DNA of 64,000 bases from Kazachstania africana CBS 2517. Lineage: Eukaryota > Ascomycota > Saccharomycetes > Saccharomycetales > Saccharomycetaceae. Shown here piece by piece: positions 48,805 through 58,462 of the stretch (the stretch's first letter is position 1; every line of letters starts with the position of its first letter). The stretch lies in assembly GCF_000304475.1 (NCBI RefSeq), contig NC_018942.1:186001-250000 (forward strand), written 5' to 3'. The notes beneath the pieces are model-generated. The model did not search any database. It saw nothing but the letters and a program-made list of their open reading frames with translations, and was not told where the DNA came from. The translations under genes were made by a program, and so were the position numbers.

Positions 48805-49503
48805 TTACTGTAATTTCCCTTCACTATCGCTATAATCGCTCTCGAAGGATGAGGAGGAAGCAGACGAGACATCGCTGTCATCATCAAAAATATCTGCCCA
48901 CTGACACTTCCCAAGTGGAATCCCCCAAATTTGCTCTTTCGAAACCAACCATTCAGTAAGTTCATCCATATGAACAACAGCCACAGTAAGTTCCTCCGAA
49001 GGTGACCAACAATCTGATTGGAGACTTAGAGATTTCAATTTTCTATAATCTTTGATGCATTTCTTGAATAAATTTTTCATTCTGAGACACTCTTGGGCAT
49101 CTGTCAGATAAAAGTATTGTATCCTCAGGTAAGTTATAATCAATGCAGTTATATATTTGTCTTCGAAATTGGTATTAGCATTAGCTGGATTCAGCATAGC
49201 AAATAGTTGATTTATAGTCGGCCGAATTTCGATTAATTTCATCAAAAGACATTTAAATTCCATTCCACCCAGTACATGAACCTTGTTGACTGAAAGATCC
49301 TTCAATGTGCCTAAATCTCTTATTATAACCTTACTTAGTTCCAATAGCGTATCACCTCGCAATGACGTAGGTTGTAAGTTCACCTTGTAATAGATATTAT
49401 TATGAATCCTGTCCCTGGTTAGCCTTGGTATAATGAGTGAAACAGATTGGTGGTTAAGCTGCTTCGCAGAAAGAAAGCTTTCGACATGGAACTCGGACGA
49501 CAT
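48805..49503 (-). CDS. PRP38: Pre-mRNA splicing factor Prp38
   Basis: U4/U6.U5 tri-snRNP protein required for spliceosome activation. The Prp38 domain covers residues ~10-205: NHQSVSLIIPRLTRDRIHN, YYKVNLQPTSLRG, VLGGMEFKCLLMKLIEIRP, and close to the end WLVSKEQIWGIPLGKCQW. The tail is Asp/Ser-rich, as in S. cerevisiae. Length is 232 aa (S. cerevisiae 242, YGR075C). It lies 124 bp from PEX8 on the same strand; in S. cerevisiae MRPL25 (YGR076C) comes between. Confidence 0.96.
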   Translation of the reverse strand: MSSEFHVESFLSAKQLNHQSVSLIIPRLTRDRIHNNIYYKVNLQPTSLRGDTLLELSKVIIRDLGTLKDLSVNKVHVLGGMEFKCLLMKLIEIRPTINQLFAMLNPANANTNFEDKYITALIITYLRIQYFYLTDAQECLRMKNLFKKCIKDYRKLKSLSLQSDCWSPSEELTVAVVHMDELTEWLVSKEQIWGIPLGKCQWADIFDDDSDVSSASSSSFESDYSDSEGKLQ

Positions 49504-49627
49504 CTGTATCTAATGCTTTGCATCTTGTATGCCTTATCTACAGGAAGCCTCTTTATTTTTTCTTTATAAATGTTCGGAAGCAGCTTTTAATTTATATACT
49601 ACATACCTGCAAAAAATATATAAAATG

Positions 49628-51361
49628 CTATAATTTGCAATCCATCTGTACCTTATGAGTGTACCACCATTGTATTGCAATATCTGACTTACTTAAGGAT
49701 ATCATTTCCCACATGGATGCTATGACTTCATCTTGTTGCGAAGGGTGCAAGCTTGAGGATTTTATTAATTCCAGACATTTGTCGAGCCACTCGCAGATTT
49801 CGTTGTCCTGAAGATAGAGTATCTGATAAATTATGCACTTGAGTAAGACTTTTTTTCGTTCACTGTCACACGAATTAATTGTGAGGAACTTGGAATACGT
49901 CATTTGAAGGCATTGCGATAAGATATTATTGTTCATTACTTGTAGTCTAGGTAATGTAGCACAGATTCTGTCAAAAATCATTAGCAGTTGCCTCTCTTCT
50001 AGACTATTATTCAAAAAATGATCAATGGATATCATTAAATAGTTTAAAAAGTTCTCGCTTTGCCAGTTAATTAAATTAGTATTATGCGCTTCTGCGGTAT
50101 ATAATGAAAGCATCACAGAGTGAGCAGCTTCGCGAATGTCTTTGTTGTTTGAATTGAGATACTGTACACTAACTGGATCAATCAAACTTGTAATAAACCC
50201 TCTATCAAGGGCAGGAAGCATTGAAACTGTCTTTTCGAGGAAACTTAGTAAAAATAATATCTTCGAATTGTGTATTTTATTTTGAACCTTCGACATTAAA
50301 ATCTCATTCTTCATAAAGTTGAGAAAAGCAATATAATACGAAATTTCTCTTGTCATCGTGATACCACTTATACATATCTGATAAATTAATTCATAAGAAT
50401 AAAATCCAACGGTACCAAAATCCAAAGCAATGAAATTAAGGTTGTATAAACAGGACAGTATTTCCGAACACCATATACCTGGGAGAACGGTTCGTGCTTC
50501 TAAAGAGCCTCTCAGTGTCAGAACTATCGTTATTAATATGTCACTGTAAAATTTCGTCGAATAGCTTGCGTCTGGAAAGGTCTGTTGTAACTCTCTATAA
50601 CATAATGCCATAGAAGCCCTTTTCAACTGGCATATACAGTGAAAAATTCTTTGTTCACTGGTACGTTTCAATGAAATCTGCAATGCATTGGCGATGAAAT
50701 TCAAGTTTTTCGAGAGGAAGGGATCATGTTTCTGAGAAGTGGATTGCATATAATCGGTTATAACCCGTACCAATGACAAAGTTACTGAATCCCATGAAAT
50801 ATTCCTCAGCAGGTCAACATCATTATCTGATGCAATTGTGGAATAAAGAACAATCAGAGGTTTACATGTCTCATATGAGTTTTCATGTCGCCGGAAAAAC
50901 TGGCACCATACATTGGAAAAATATACAGCTTTCCATCTTTCATACAGTCTTCGGATGTTTCCACTGGCATCAACAAAGAAACTACGCTGCAGTTCCATAA
51001 ACTTTGTCTTGCTTGCCAATAATCCCGTAAGAATGGCTAATTTTGGGATTGTCCAGTTTCTAGTAGTCATAAAGCACTTATCCCAAATGTCATAAAAATC
51101 ATTTAAGGAAATGAATGGCTCAGAAATTTCCAATTTCCAGCTCGATATACCTAGACCCATCTCATACAGTCTCAAGGGATCCATATTGACCCAAGTCTTC
51201 GTCTCGAATGTGGAACTGACCATTTTCTGCAACATCTGAATCGACCTTATTCTCGGTATAAAATACACCACATTGTTTTGAAGAATGGAAACTAAATCCT
51301 CAGCTATTGGCCCATCTGAGTCTAGCAACTGTATTAAGCGTAAACGTTCTTCCTGATCCAT
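49628..51361 (-). CDS. PEX8: Peroxisomal import protein Pex8
   Basis: Peroxin on the inner face of the peroxisomal membrane that joins the docking and RING complexes of the import machinery. The 577-aa helical protein (S. cerevisiae 589) matches Pex8 at several places, such as NNVVYFIPRIRS near the N-terminus, DFGTVGFYSYELIYQ in the middle, and AIQWWYT near the end. The C-terminal tripeptide is CKL, a likely PTS1 variant of the SKL in S. cerevisiae. The open frame extends to a TTG at 51370; the first in-frame ATG is 51361. Neighbour PRP38 fits YGR075C-YGR077C. Confidence 0.92.
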   Translation of the reverse strand: MDQEERLRLIQLLDSDGPIAEDLVSILQNNVVYFIPRIRSIQMLQKMVSSTFETKTWVNMDPLRLYEMGLGISSWKLEISEPFISLNDFYDIWDKCFMTTRNWTIPKLAILTGLLASKTKFMELQRSFFVDASGNIRRLYERWKAVYFSNVWCQFFRRHENSYETCKPLIVLYSTIASDNDVDLLRNISWDSVTLSLVRVITDYMQSTSQKHDPFLSKNLNFIANALQISLKRTSEQRIFHCICQLKRASMALCYRELQQTFPDASYSTKFYSDILITIVLTLRGSLEARTVLPGIWCSEILSCLYNLNFIALDFGTVGFYSYELIYQICISGITMTREISYYIAFLNFMKNEILMSKVQNKIHNSKILFLLSFLEKTVSMLPALDRGFITSLIDPVSVQYLNSNNKDIREAAHSVMLSLYTAEAHNTNLINWQSENFLNYLMISIDHFLNNSLEERQLLMIFDRICATLPRLQVMNNNILSQCLQMTYSKFLTINSCDSERKKVLLKCIIYQILYLQDNEICEWLDKCLELIKSSSLHPSQQDEVIASMWEMISLSKSDIAIQWWYTHKVQMDCKL

Positions 51362-51555
51362 CACATCCAAGTTCTATGGTTTCTTTTTTAGGCTTGCTAT
51401 GATGAGCCCACCTTATTATGACATTATTTTTTTAGGTACCTGAGGATAAAAAGCTATAATAAAAAAATACTCTTCTTATATGATTGTAGTCAGTTAATAC
51501 AAAGGATTACAGTATCAAGCTCTCAAACCAGTACTGTGCGTATAATTTCGGAAAC

Positions 51556-52431
51556 ATGTCCATGGAAACTCCTTTTGGGTTGAGACAGTATCCTGTTACC
51601 AAGTTTTGCATGGTTACAACGGCAGCGATTCCAATAGTCGCATCCATTGCAAATTGCAAATATATCTTTCTAACAAGATATGAGCCATTTATATCAGAAT
51701 ACCAGCAGTATTATAGACTAGCTCTTTTCGAGCTAGGTGCAACAAACGAGAGCGATGTTTTGTTACTGATGCTAATATGGTATCAGTTCCGTCATTTAGA
51801 AAGAATAATGGGATCTTATAAGTATATCAGTGTAATTTCGTTGATATATTTGTATACTTCTGTGATATTAACAACGTTATATATTGGATTAAACGTACTG
51901 TTATCTCAGACTATATGGAATAGCTTACCACAGGGTTCCCTTCCTGTGGTAATGGCAATGCTACATTTCTATAAAGAGTTCACTCCCAAGATCTATGATT
52001 TCAAAATTGTCGTAAAGAACCCTTTATCAAGTTCAAAAGATAAGCGTGCGAACTTTGAATGTCATCTAGATGACCAGTTCTTCGTTCTCTCATTAATATT
52101 TGCATTACTTTTAAATCAAGGGTATGTTGGTATTAGTTGCGGATTCTTATGTTGGTTAATAGGAGTATTTATTGACAAGGGCATATTTGTTGGCTTCCAC
52201 AACTGGAGATTACCGTTTATAAAACATTGGCTCAGTGACGAAAACAATTTGACTCGAGAAACCGGTATAGCAAGTAGCTCAGGTCCTAATATCAATACTT
52301 ACATCAATAATGTAAGAGAAGGTAGTAATAACTTACAGGAAATGGAAGGGCATGATTATGATGAAGAGAATCAAGATGATGAACCAGCACGTCCATTAGG
52401 TGTGCAGTTTTTAGATGCTTTTAGACGTTAA
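51556..52431 (+). CDS. DSC2: Dsc2, rhomboid-like subunit of the Dsc E3 ubiquitin ligase
   Basis: Multispanning membrane protein of the Golgi/endosome Dsc ubiquitin ligase complex, related to rhomboid pseudoproteases. About five to six hydrophobic segments lie between residues 18 and 225 (for example FCMVTTAAIPIVASIA, YISVISLIYLYTSVILTTLY, FFVLSLIFALLLNQGYVGIS, GFLCWLIGVFIDKGIFVG). No catalytic Ser-His pair is evident. The tail is acidic. Length is 291 aa (S. cerevisiae YOL073C ~322). It diverges from PEX8 and begins the return to YOL-order genes. Confidence 0.88.
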   Translation: MSMETPFGLRQYPVTKFCMVTTAAIPIVASIANCKYIFLTRYEPFISEYQQYYRLALFELGATNESDVLLLMLIWYQFRHLERIMGSYKYISVISLIYLYTSVILTTLYIGLNVLLSQTIWNSLPQGSLPVVMAMLHFYKEFTPKIYDFKIVVKNPLSSSKDKRANFECHLDDQFFVLSLIFALLLNQGYVGISCGFLCWLIGVFIDKGIFVGFHNWRLPFIKHWLSDENNLTRETGIASSSGPNINTYINNVREGSNNLQEMEGHDYDEENQDDEPARPLGVQFLDAFRR

Positions 52432-52857
52432 AATAACAACTTTCCGAAAGCATTAAAAACTGCAGGTCAGAACAAAGAAATTCAATTCCTTATAGTTTAT
52501 GGTCTATGAGACTATTGTAACTTTATAATTTTTATATCATGTTGAGTTCCCACCCTCAAATGAACTAACTGCATTATTTCCTTTCCTGGTCCTATATCCA
52601 GGAGTGGACCACATATAAAGCAACTTGACGCATCCACTCTTGTCTCAGACCCAACAAACATAAACAGGCGCAAGAATTCATTGGGATATTTTATACAGAT
52701 ATATGTATATATCTAGAATAAATAACGCATATGGTAAGTATACTAGTTACCTTCAAGTAAAAAAGAAAGTATAATTGTTCATTCAGTATTAAGGTGAGGA
52801 TGCCATTAAATATAAATGTCATCATAAATTCCAATAAAAGTGGAGTCGCAGTGCGAC
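52432..52857. other. DSC2 3' flank and tRNA-Glu 3' flank
   Basis: AT-rich, no gene. A TTTCCGAAAGCATTAAAAA stretch at 52441-52459 resembles half of a point-centromere CDEIII but lacks its left half and an AT-rich CDEII. A TGTTG...CAACA pair (52540-52656) is too short and lacks target duplication for an LTR. Confidence 0.45.
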
Positions 52858-52873
52858 AAAAAAAAAAAATATG

Positions 52874-52878
52874 AAAAA
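52874..52878 (-). terminator. RNA polymerase III terminator of tRNA-Glu
   Basis: Five T on the minus strand start six bases after the tRNA 3' end; a second run of twelve T follows at 52858-52869. Confidence 0.8.
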
Positions 52879-52883
52879 TAAAT

Positions 52884-52955
52884 CTCCGATACGGGGAGTC
52901 GAACCCCGGTCTCCACGGTGAAAGCGTGATGTGATAGCCGTTACACTATATCGGA
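52884..52955 (-). tRNA. tRNA-Glu (anticodon UUC)
   Basis: 72-nt cloverleaf on the minus strand: acceptor stem TCCGATA with TATCGGA, D-arm with GTGTAACGGCTATCAC, anticodon loop CTTTCAC (anticodon TTC), and T-arm CCGGGGTTCGACTCCCCG. No intron. Nearly identical to the S. cerevisiae tRNA-Glu(UUC). It decodes GAA. Confidence 0.98.
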
Positions 52956-53156
52956 TAATACTTGACAGTTTCTCATCTTTCAGTCGCACCAACATTTAAA
53001 GATTACTCTAGCAACTGAAAAATCTCACTGACAGTCCCTCTTCGGTGGTATCAATGTGTCGTAGCACAAGGTAAACGAATAGAAAAATACTGTTATGTAG
53101 GCAGCTGAACAGCTACTTTCTCTGAAATCTCAGCGCAATCTGATTGTCCGCCAAGG

Positions 53157-53432
53157 TTAGTGGTTGAGATGTAAGAAGTTGGCAGAGAAAATGATAGGTT
53201 CTCCATATTCATTCAAGCACAGAAATATTTTTCCATGTGGAACAATGGAAGCAATCAGGTGCAAATGTTCATACTCTACACAAGGTGGATGTCTAGATGT
53301 CTGTTGTACTGGATTTGCTTTGGATAAATAGTTAAAGAATTTTTCTCCATATTCTTGAAAGCTTATCAATATTTCTAAAATAACATGTGAGCTGTATAAG
53401 CACCCTTCAAAACAACGAGGAAGCCTTGTCTA
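53157..53432 (-). pseudogene. Possible gene relic (about 90 stop-free codons, no ATG start)
   Basis: The minus-strand frame is open from a TAG at 53430-53432 down to the stop at 53157. It has no usable ATG. The translation looks protein-like, with aromatic, Pro, Cys and His residues (CVEYEHLHLIASIVPHG..., LCLNEYGEPI). It could be the C-terminal remnant of a lost gene. A stop-free run of this length is uncommon but not impossible by chance. Confidence 0.2.
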
Positions 53433-54112
53433 GCAAGCCATGCTAGCATTGTCGGGGTAGGCTAATATATAATTGTTGACACTTATCTCTTCGGCGGGAG
53501 GTAATGCAATAACTGAAATATTTGCAATGACAGAATGGAGACTTGCTATAATCGCTAGTTGAGTGTTCTTATATCCAAATTCATTCATCATGTTCCTTTC
53601 ATAGAACTGTCAAGTTGCAAAAACTTTCTCCAACCAGCCGACCTTGTTGCACTAGACGCAAATAGTTATACACTACAAAAGTGGTGACAGAGGCTTCTTA
53701 TCAAATATGGTAATTAGCATATAAATTCTGCACCTTTCACATTATACAGGAACAGGTCACACCAAAGAAATTATTGTCATCAGCACCTTGCAAGCGCCCA
53801 GTGAAGCCATTATAGACAGCCAGAAACGATATCACTGGCACATGCTTTCTATAAATAGTAATACCCTCGTAAAGAAAGATGCGCAAGCCTTCCTAAAAAC
53901 CATAGTAGTTTGGAAAATGCTTTCCTTCTTAGTGATCTAACTATTACGTCTCACGCATTTGCACGGTACATAATATTTTAAGGTTAAATACACTCTTCAG
54001 TAGTAATTGAAAGTGATGGAGCCATTGTTGAGACTAGTGTCTACGAAAGCCACTCAGCCACACCTGCATAACAGTTCCAGCCGTTTCACATCAATTCAAT
54101 CAGCCACCGAAT

Positions 54113-54325
54113 ATGGCTCCTGCCGTCTCATTTAGTTCAAGCCATTATTCTTTCATGCTTGAGTTTCTAAAGCAATTAATTCCACTGTTGCAACTTGGAA
54201 TATTTTCACTTTCTGGATGTGCGAGCATCTCGAGGGAACGGCCTTTAAACGAAGCCGTCCATTACAACATCAATCTTAACAAATTTCGAGGTGAACACTA
54301 CTATCGTATCAATAGACTGCTATAA
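54113..54325 (+). CDS. Upstream ORF of 70 codons before the ABC transporter
   Basis: ATG at 54113 and TAA at 54323-54325, ending 24 bp before the transporter ATG and in the same reading frame, with one further in-frame TGA between. The product has a hydrophobic stretch (FLKQLIPLLQLGIFSLSG). It has no known relative. If the transcript starts upstream of it, it would be a strong translational barrier; otherwise it is a chance frame in the promoter. Confidence 0.25.
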   Translation: MAPAVSFSSSHYSFMLEFLKQLIPLLQLGIFSLSGCASISRERPLNEAVHYNINLNKFRGEHYYRINRLL

Positions 54326-54349
54326 AGTTACGTCATCCTGGATTGAATC

Positions 54350-57300
54350 ATGTCCACAAAACTGGTGGAAAACCATCTGGCGTTTTCAAAGATTCCAAGA
54401 ATAAGTTTAAATGTACGAAATTTATCCATTTCAGCTTCGAAAAGTGGCAAGCAATTGATTGATTCTTTCTCTATAGACCTTCATAGCGGGTCTGTTATGG
54501 CCGTTATGGGTGGTTCAGGTTCCGGTAAAACCACCCTGCTCAACGTTCTAGCCTCAAAGATTAGTGGTGGTTTGACTGTCGAAGGTGACATCAAATATGT
54601 GCTTGAAGAGAATAATGGTATGATGGATGACGATGATAGCTCTATAGAGGAGCATGTTAAGATGGCGTATCTTCCACAACAAGACATTTTACCAGCGAGA
54701 TTAACATGCAGAGAGACTTTAATGTGTGCAGCTGATTTAAAATTGAATAAATCAAAACAAGAAAAGATAAATATCGTCAATCAATTAATCGATGAATTGG
54801 GGCTCAAGGACTGTGCTGACACATTAGTTGGTGACAGTAAACATAAGGGTCTTTCTGGAGGTGAAAAAAGGAGACTGAGTATTGGTACCCAGATGGTATC
54901 AAATCCATCCATCATGTTTTTAGATGAGCCAACAACAGGTTTGGATTCTTACTCTGCATACTTGGTAATTAAGACTATTAAAAAACTGGCCAAGGATGAC
55001 GGTAGAATTTTTATCATGTCCATACATCAACCTAGATCTGATATCCTGTTTCTTCTTGATCATGTCACTCTATTGTCTCGAGGCCAAGTTGCTTATTCTG
55101 ACGTGATGAAAAATACAATCCCATATTTTGAATCTCTCGGTTACGCTGTACCACCATTAGTTAATCCAGCAGACTATTTTGTAGATCTTTCTAGTGTGGA
55201 TACTCGTTCAGATAGTGCACAGGAAGTGACTCAGGCGCGTCTTGATTCATTGGTGAATCATTGGAAAAATTATGAAACTAATTTCCTGGAATATAGGGAC
55301 ATATCAGGATTGGAAGCCATCGAAGTCCAAAGCATGAATACAATGTTACCCTTTTTAAAACAAGTATCCGTTCTCACAAAAAGAAACTTTATGTTAAATT
55401 CGAGAGATTATGTCACACTAGCTTCCACTTTTTTTGAACCCTTGATTATTGGCTCTGTGGTTGGTTGGATTTACTTCAAACCAGATAAAACTTCTTTAAG
55501 TGGTCTCAGGACAACTTCCTCATGTTTATATTCTGTTGTCATCCTTCAGTGTTACTTATATTTATTATTCGATACCTACCGTCTTTGTGAGCAAGACATT
55601 CAGCTATTTGACCGTGAACGTGCAGAAGGCTCAGTTTCTGCTCTTGCTTTTGCTACAGCAAGAAAGCTTTCTCTATTTTTAACTGATGACGTTATAATGG
55701 TGTTCCTTTTCACTGTAACAACCTACTTCATGTTTGGTCTTGAAGCCAATGCAAGAAAGTTCTTCATTCAATTTGCTGTTGTATTTTTTACCCAATTATC
55801 TTGTTCAGGTCTTTCTATGATTTCCGTTGGCATATCAAGAGATTATTCAAAAGCTTCACTAGTTGGTAACCTTACTTTTACTGTGCTATCTATGGGATGT
55901 GGTTTTTTCGTAAATGCCAAATATATGCCAGTCTATGTCCGCTGGACAAAATATATTGCATTCACATGGTATGGCTTTGGGACTCTTTTATCCTCAACAT
56001 TTACAGATTCTTATTGTAATGGTGCCACAGACCTTTCTGAATGTTTGGGTAATCAAATCGTTAGCAATTTTGGTTTTCCCAAACACTGGATTAAAGTACC
56101 ATTGGTGATATTGTTCTGTTGGTCAATTGGTTATTGGGCAGTAGCATTGATTGTATTACATATACATAAGGTCGATATCACTTTACAAAGTGAAGTTAAA
56201 TCAAAAACAGCAAAGAGCAAAAAATCAAAGAACGAACAGAAAAATCCCTTTACTGCAGAGATTCTGAATCAGAGTGATAAAGATATGGAGTCGAGTACTT
56301 CAAGCCCTTATGAAATAAATGTGGACCTCCAAAATATCAACTTAAAGGTAAATTATTTACATTTATCCAATAGTTTGTTCGGAGATGGAATTTTAATAAG
56401 GGAACAGAAGCAAATATTACAATGTGTTAGTGCAAGTTTCAAACCAGGTATGATCAATGCTATTATGGGTCCATCAGGTTCGGGTAAGTCTACACTGCTT
56501 AACATAATTTCAGGAAGAGTAAAATCATCAATTTTTGCCAAATTTGATAAGTCCGGCTCGATCATGTTCAATGGTAATGAAGTTTCAGAGCATATGTTTA
56601 AGAATGTTTGCTCATACGTTTCTCAAGATGATGATCATTTGTTATCTAAATTGACTGTCAAAGAGACTTTTAAATTTGCTGCAGATTTAAGACTACATAA
56701 TATGACATATGAGCAGAGATCTACAAAAACGGACGAGTTGATCCGTGCCCTAGGTTTAAAGCACTGTGAAAATAACATTATTGGTGATGAGTTCGTCAAG
56801 GGGATTAGTGGTGGTGAAAAACGTAGGGTTACCATGGGTATTCAACTACAAAATGATCCTCCTATTATCTTATTGGATGAACCAACTTCTGGTTTGGACA
56901 GTTTTACCTCATCTACTATTCTTGAAATCTTGAAAAAATTGGCTGTTAACTATGGTAAAACAATTATTTTGACTATTCATCAGCCAAGAGCTGAACTATT
57001 CAAACAGTTCGGGAACGTTTTATTGTTGGCCAAGTCCGGTAGAACTGCATTCAATGGTTCTCCTAATGAAATGATACAATACTTCGAAGATTTGGGATTT
57101 GAATGTCCAGCATTCACAAACGTGGCAGACTTCTTCTTGGATCTAATTTCAATTAATACTCAAAATATTGAGAATGAGATGAAATCTAGAGAACGAGTTG
57201 AGATGATTTTGGAAAATTGGAAGATTCAATCTAACTCGAGTTTATTAAGCTCGACATTCGATGAGAAAGAACCAATTTCACAGGAAACCTTTATTTTGGA

Positions 57301-58171
57301 GTATGGTGATTGCATTAGACAACCTTGTAACTCAGGTTTAGCATACTATGTCAATGTTAGAAGACAGTTGGTGACAACTAGAAGAAATATTGATTCATTA
57401 CTGGCAAGAATTGCTCAAGTTCCTGGATTAGGTATAATTTTTGCGTTGTACTTTGCACCATTGAAACACAACTATGCAAGTGTTGCTAATAGATTGGGTT
57501 TAGTACAAGAATCTACAGCACTATATTTTTGTGGCATGTTAGTCAACTTGGCATGTTATCCAAGGGAGAGAGATTATTTCTACAAAGAACATGAAGATGG
57601 TGTATACGGTGTCGGCCCATTCATTTTGGCCTACATGACTCTAGAACTTCCATTATCTGCAGTTGGTGCCATTATATACGCTGTATTCACAGTTATGGCG
57701 TGTGGTTTGCCGAGAACTCCCGGTAACTTTTTTGCTAACGTTTATTGCTCCTTTTTGATTACTGCCTGTGGAGAAGCACTCGGCATAATGACCAACACTT
57801 TCTTCGAAAGGCCCGGTTTTGTGGTGAATTGTATGTCTATGTTACTTTCCATTGGTTCGCAAATGTCTGGATTGATGTCTCTGACCATGCCGCGTGTTCT
57901 CAGAGGGATCAACTACATCAACCCTCTTAAATATACCTCGATGGTTATTATTAATCTTGCCTTCCCGGAAGACTTGAAATTTACGTGTGAAGATGGTGGA
58001 CAGAATCCAGATGGAACATGTGAGTTCTCTACTGGTAGGGATGTGCTGGACATATATGGCCTACACACGAACATCAATAAGTATTTAGGTATTGCCGTTT
58101 GTGTCGCTTTCATCTATCGTGGAGTTGCATTCATTGTCCTAAAGGCGAAGCTGGAATGGCTGAAATGGTGA
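54350..58171 (+). CDS. Full-length ABCG transporter of the YOL075C type
   Basis: ATP-binding cassette transporter with two ABC-membrane halves in one chain (ABC-TM-ABC-TM). First ATPase: Walker A GGSGSGKTT at 54-62, signature LSGGEKRRLSIG, Walker B FLDEPTTGLD, H-loop SIHQP. Second ATPase: Walker A GPSGSGKST at 707-715, signature ISGGEKRRVTMG, LLDEPTSGLD, TIHQP. Each is followed by about six hydrophobic segments. The length of 1273 aa and sequence match S. cerevisiae YOL075C (1294 aa), a little-studied vacuolar or membrane transporter. Substrate is unknown. Neighbours DSC2 and BRX1 agree with YOL073C-YOL077C. MDM20 (YOL076W), next in S. cerevisiae, is missing here. Confidence 0.95.
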   Translation: MSTKLVENHLAFSKIPRISLNVRNLSISASKSGKQLIDSFSIDLHSGSVMAVMGGSGSGKTTLLNVLASKISGGLTVEGDIKYVLEENNGMMDDDDSSIEEHVKMAYLPQQDILPARLTCRETLMCAADLKLNKSKQEKINIVNQLIDELGLKDCADTLVGDSKHKGLSGGEKRRLSIGTQMVSNPSIMFLDEPTTGLDSYSAYLVIKTIKKLAKDDGRIFIMSIHQPRSDILFLLDHVTLLSRGQVAYSDVMKNTIPYFESLGYAVPPLVNPADYFVDLSSVDTRSDSAQEVTQARLDSLVNHWKNYETNFLEYRDISGLEAIEVQSMNTMLPFLKQVSVLTKRNFMLNSRDYVTLASTFFEPLIIGSVVGWIYFKPDKTSLSGLRTTSSCLYSVVILQCYLYLLFDTYRLCEQDIQLFDRERAEGSVSALAFATARKLSLFLTDDVIMVFLFTVTTYFMFGLEANARKFFIQFAVVFFTQLSCSGLSMISVGISRDYSKASLVGNLTFTVLSMGCGFFVNAKYMPVYVRWTKYIAFTWYGFGTLLSSTFTDSYCNGATDLSECLGNQIVSNFGFPKHWIKVPLVILFCWSIGYWAVALIVLHIHKVDITLQSEVKSKTAKSKKSKNEQKNPFTAEILNQSDKDMESSTSSPYEINVDLQNINLKVNYLHLSNSLFGDGILIREQKQILQCVSASFKPGMINAIMGPSGSGKSTLLNIISGRVKSSIFAKFDKSGSIMFNGNEVSEHMFKNVCSYVSQDDDHLLSKLTVKETFKFAADLRLHNMTYEQRSTKTDELIRALGLKHCENNIIGDEFVKGISGGEKRRVTMGIQLQNDPPIILLDEPTSGLDSFTSSTILEILKKLAVNYGKTIILTIHQPRAELFKQFGNVLLLAKSGRTAFNGSPNEMIQYFEDLGFECPAFTNVADFFLDLISINTQNIENEMKSRERVEMILENWKIQSNSSLLSSTFDEKEPISQETFILEYGDCIRQPCNSGLAYYVNVRRQLVTTRRNIDSLLARIAQVPGLGIIFALYFAPLKHNYASVANRLGLVQESTALYFCGMLVNLACYPRERDYFYKEHEDGVYGVGPFILAYMTLELPLSAVGAIIYAVFTVMACGLPRTPGNFFANVYCSFLITACGEALGIMTNTFFERPGFVVNCMSMLLSIGSQMSGLMSLTMPRVLRGINYINPLKYTSMVIINLAFPEDLKFTCEDGGQNPDGTCEFSTGRDVLDIYGLHTNINKYLGIAVCVAFIYRGVAFIVLKAKLEWLKW

Positions 58172-58348
58172 CCCAAGATTCTGCATAATTTACTTTGTAT
58201 AATATAGATATATCATATAGACGATTGATAAATGCATGTCAAAACTATTGCAAACAGCTAAAATCACCGATGCCAACCAGTGGAATTCGTTATTGGGCTT
58301 TATAACTGGTGCACGTATATAATGATGGAATACGCTAAGACTTCTTTG

Positions 58349-58384
58349 AAAAATTTTTGGATATGAAAAATTTAGCGATGAGCT
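58349..58384 (+). promoter_or_regulatory. RRPE and PAC elements of the BRX1 promoter
   Basis: AAAAATTTTT (58349-58358) and TGAAAAATTT (58364-58373) are RRPE motifs; GCGATGAGCT (58375-58384) is a perfect PAC, 79 bp before the ATG. This is the classic architecture of ribosome biogenesis promoters. Confidence 0.9.
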
Positions 58385-58462
58385 TTCGAAAACTATATGT
58401 TATTAGTATGAGCACTATAGCTAGTTGTATCTCGACATATCAACAAATATACCGTAAAAGAG

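Larger units (their letters stand above)
52956..54349. other. Long spacer between tRNA-Glu and the ABC transporter gene
   Basis: 1394 bp. It holds a stop-free antisense frame without ATG (53157-53432) that may be a gene relic, and a 70-codon ATG frame (54113-54325) just before the transporter. There is no complete gene that I recognise. The length next to a tRNA suggests either a large transporter promoter or old insertion debris; I could not identify Ty sequence. Confidence 0.5.

Noticed and set aside
52441..52459. Point centromere CDEIII-like TTTCCGAAAGCATTAAAAA
   Set aside because: The left half TGTTTTTG is missing, the sequence to its left is DSC2 coding DNA and not AT-rich CDEII, and no CDEI is present. 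A similar TTTCGGAAA at 51547 fails for the same reasons.
52540..52656. TGTTGAG...CCAACA as a solo LTR near tRNA-Glu
   Set aside because: Only 117 bp, no 5-bp target duplication, on the 3' side of the tRNA, and no similarity to the TGTTGAG sequence near tRNA-Leu at 21347.
58238..58324. 28-codon ORF between the ABC transporter and BRX1, considered as a remnant of MDM20
   Set aside because: It is on the wrong strand for MDM20 in this order and too short to support a claim.
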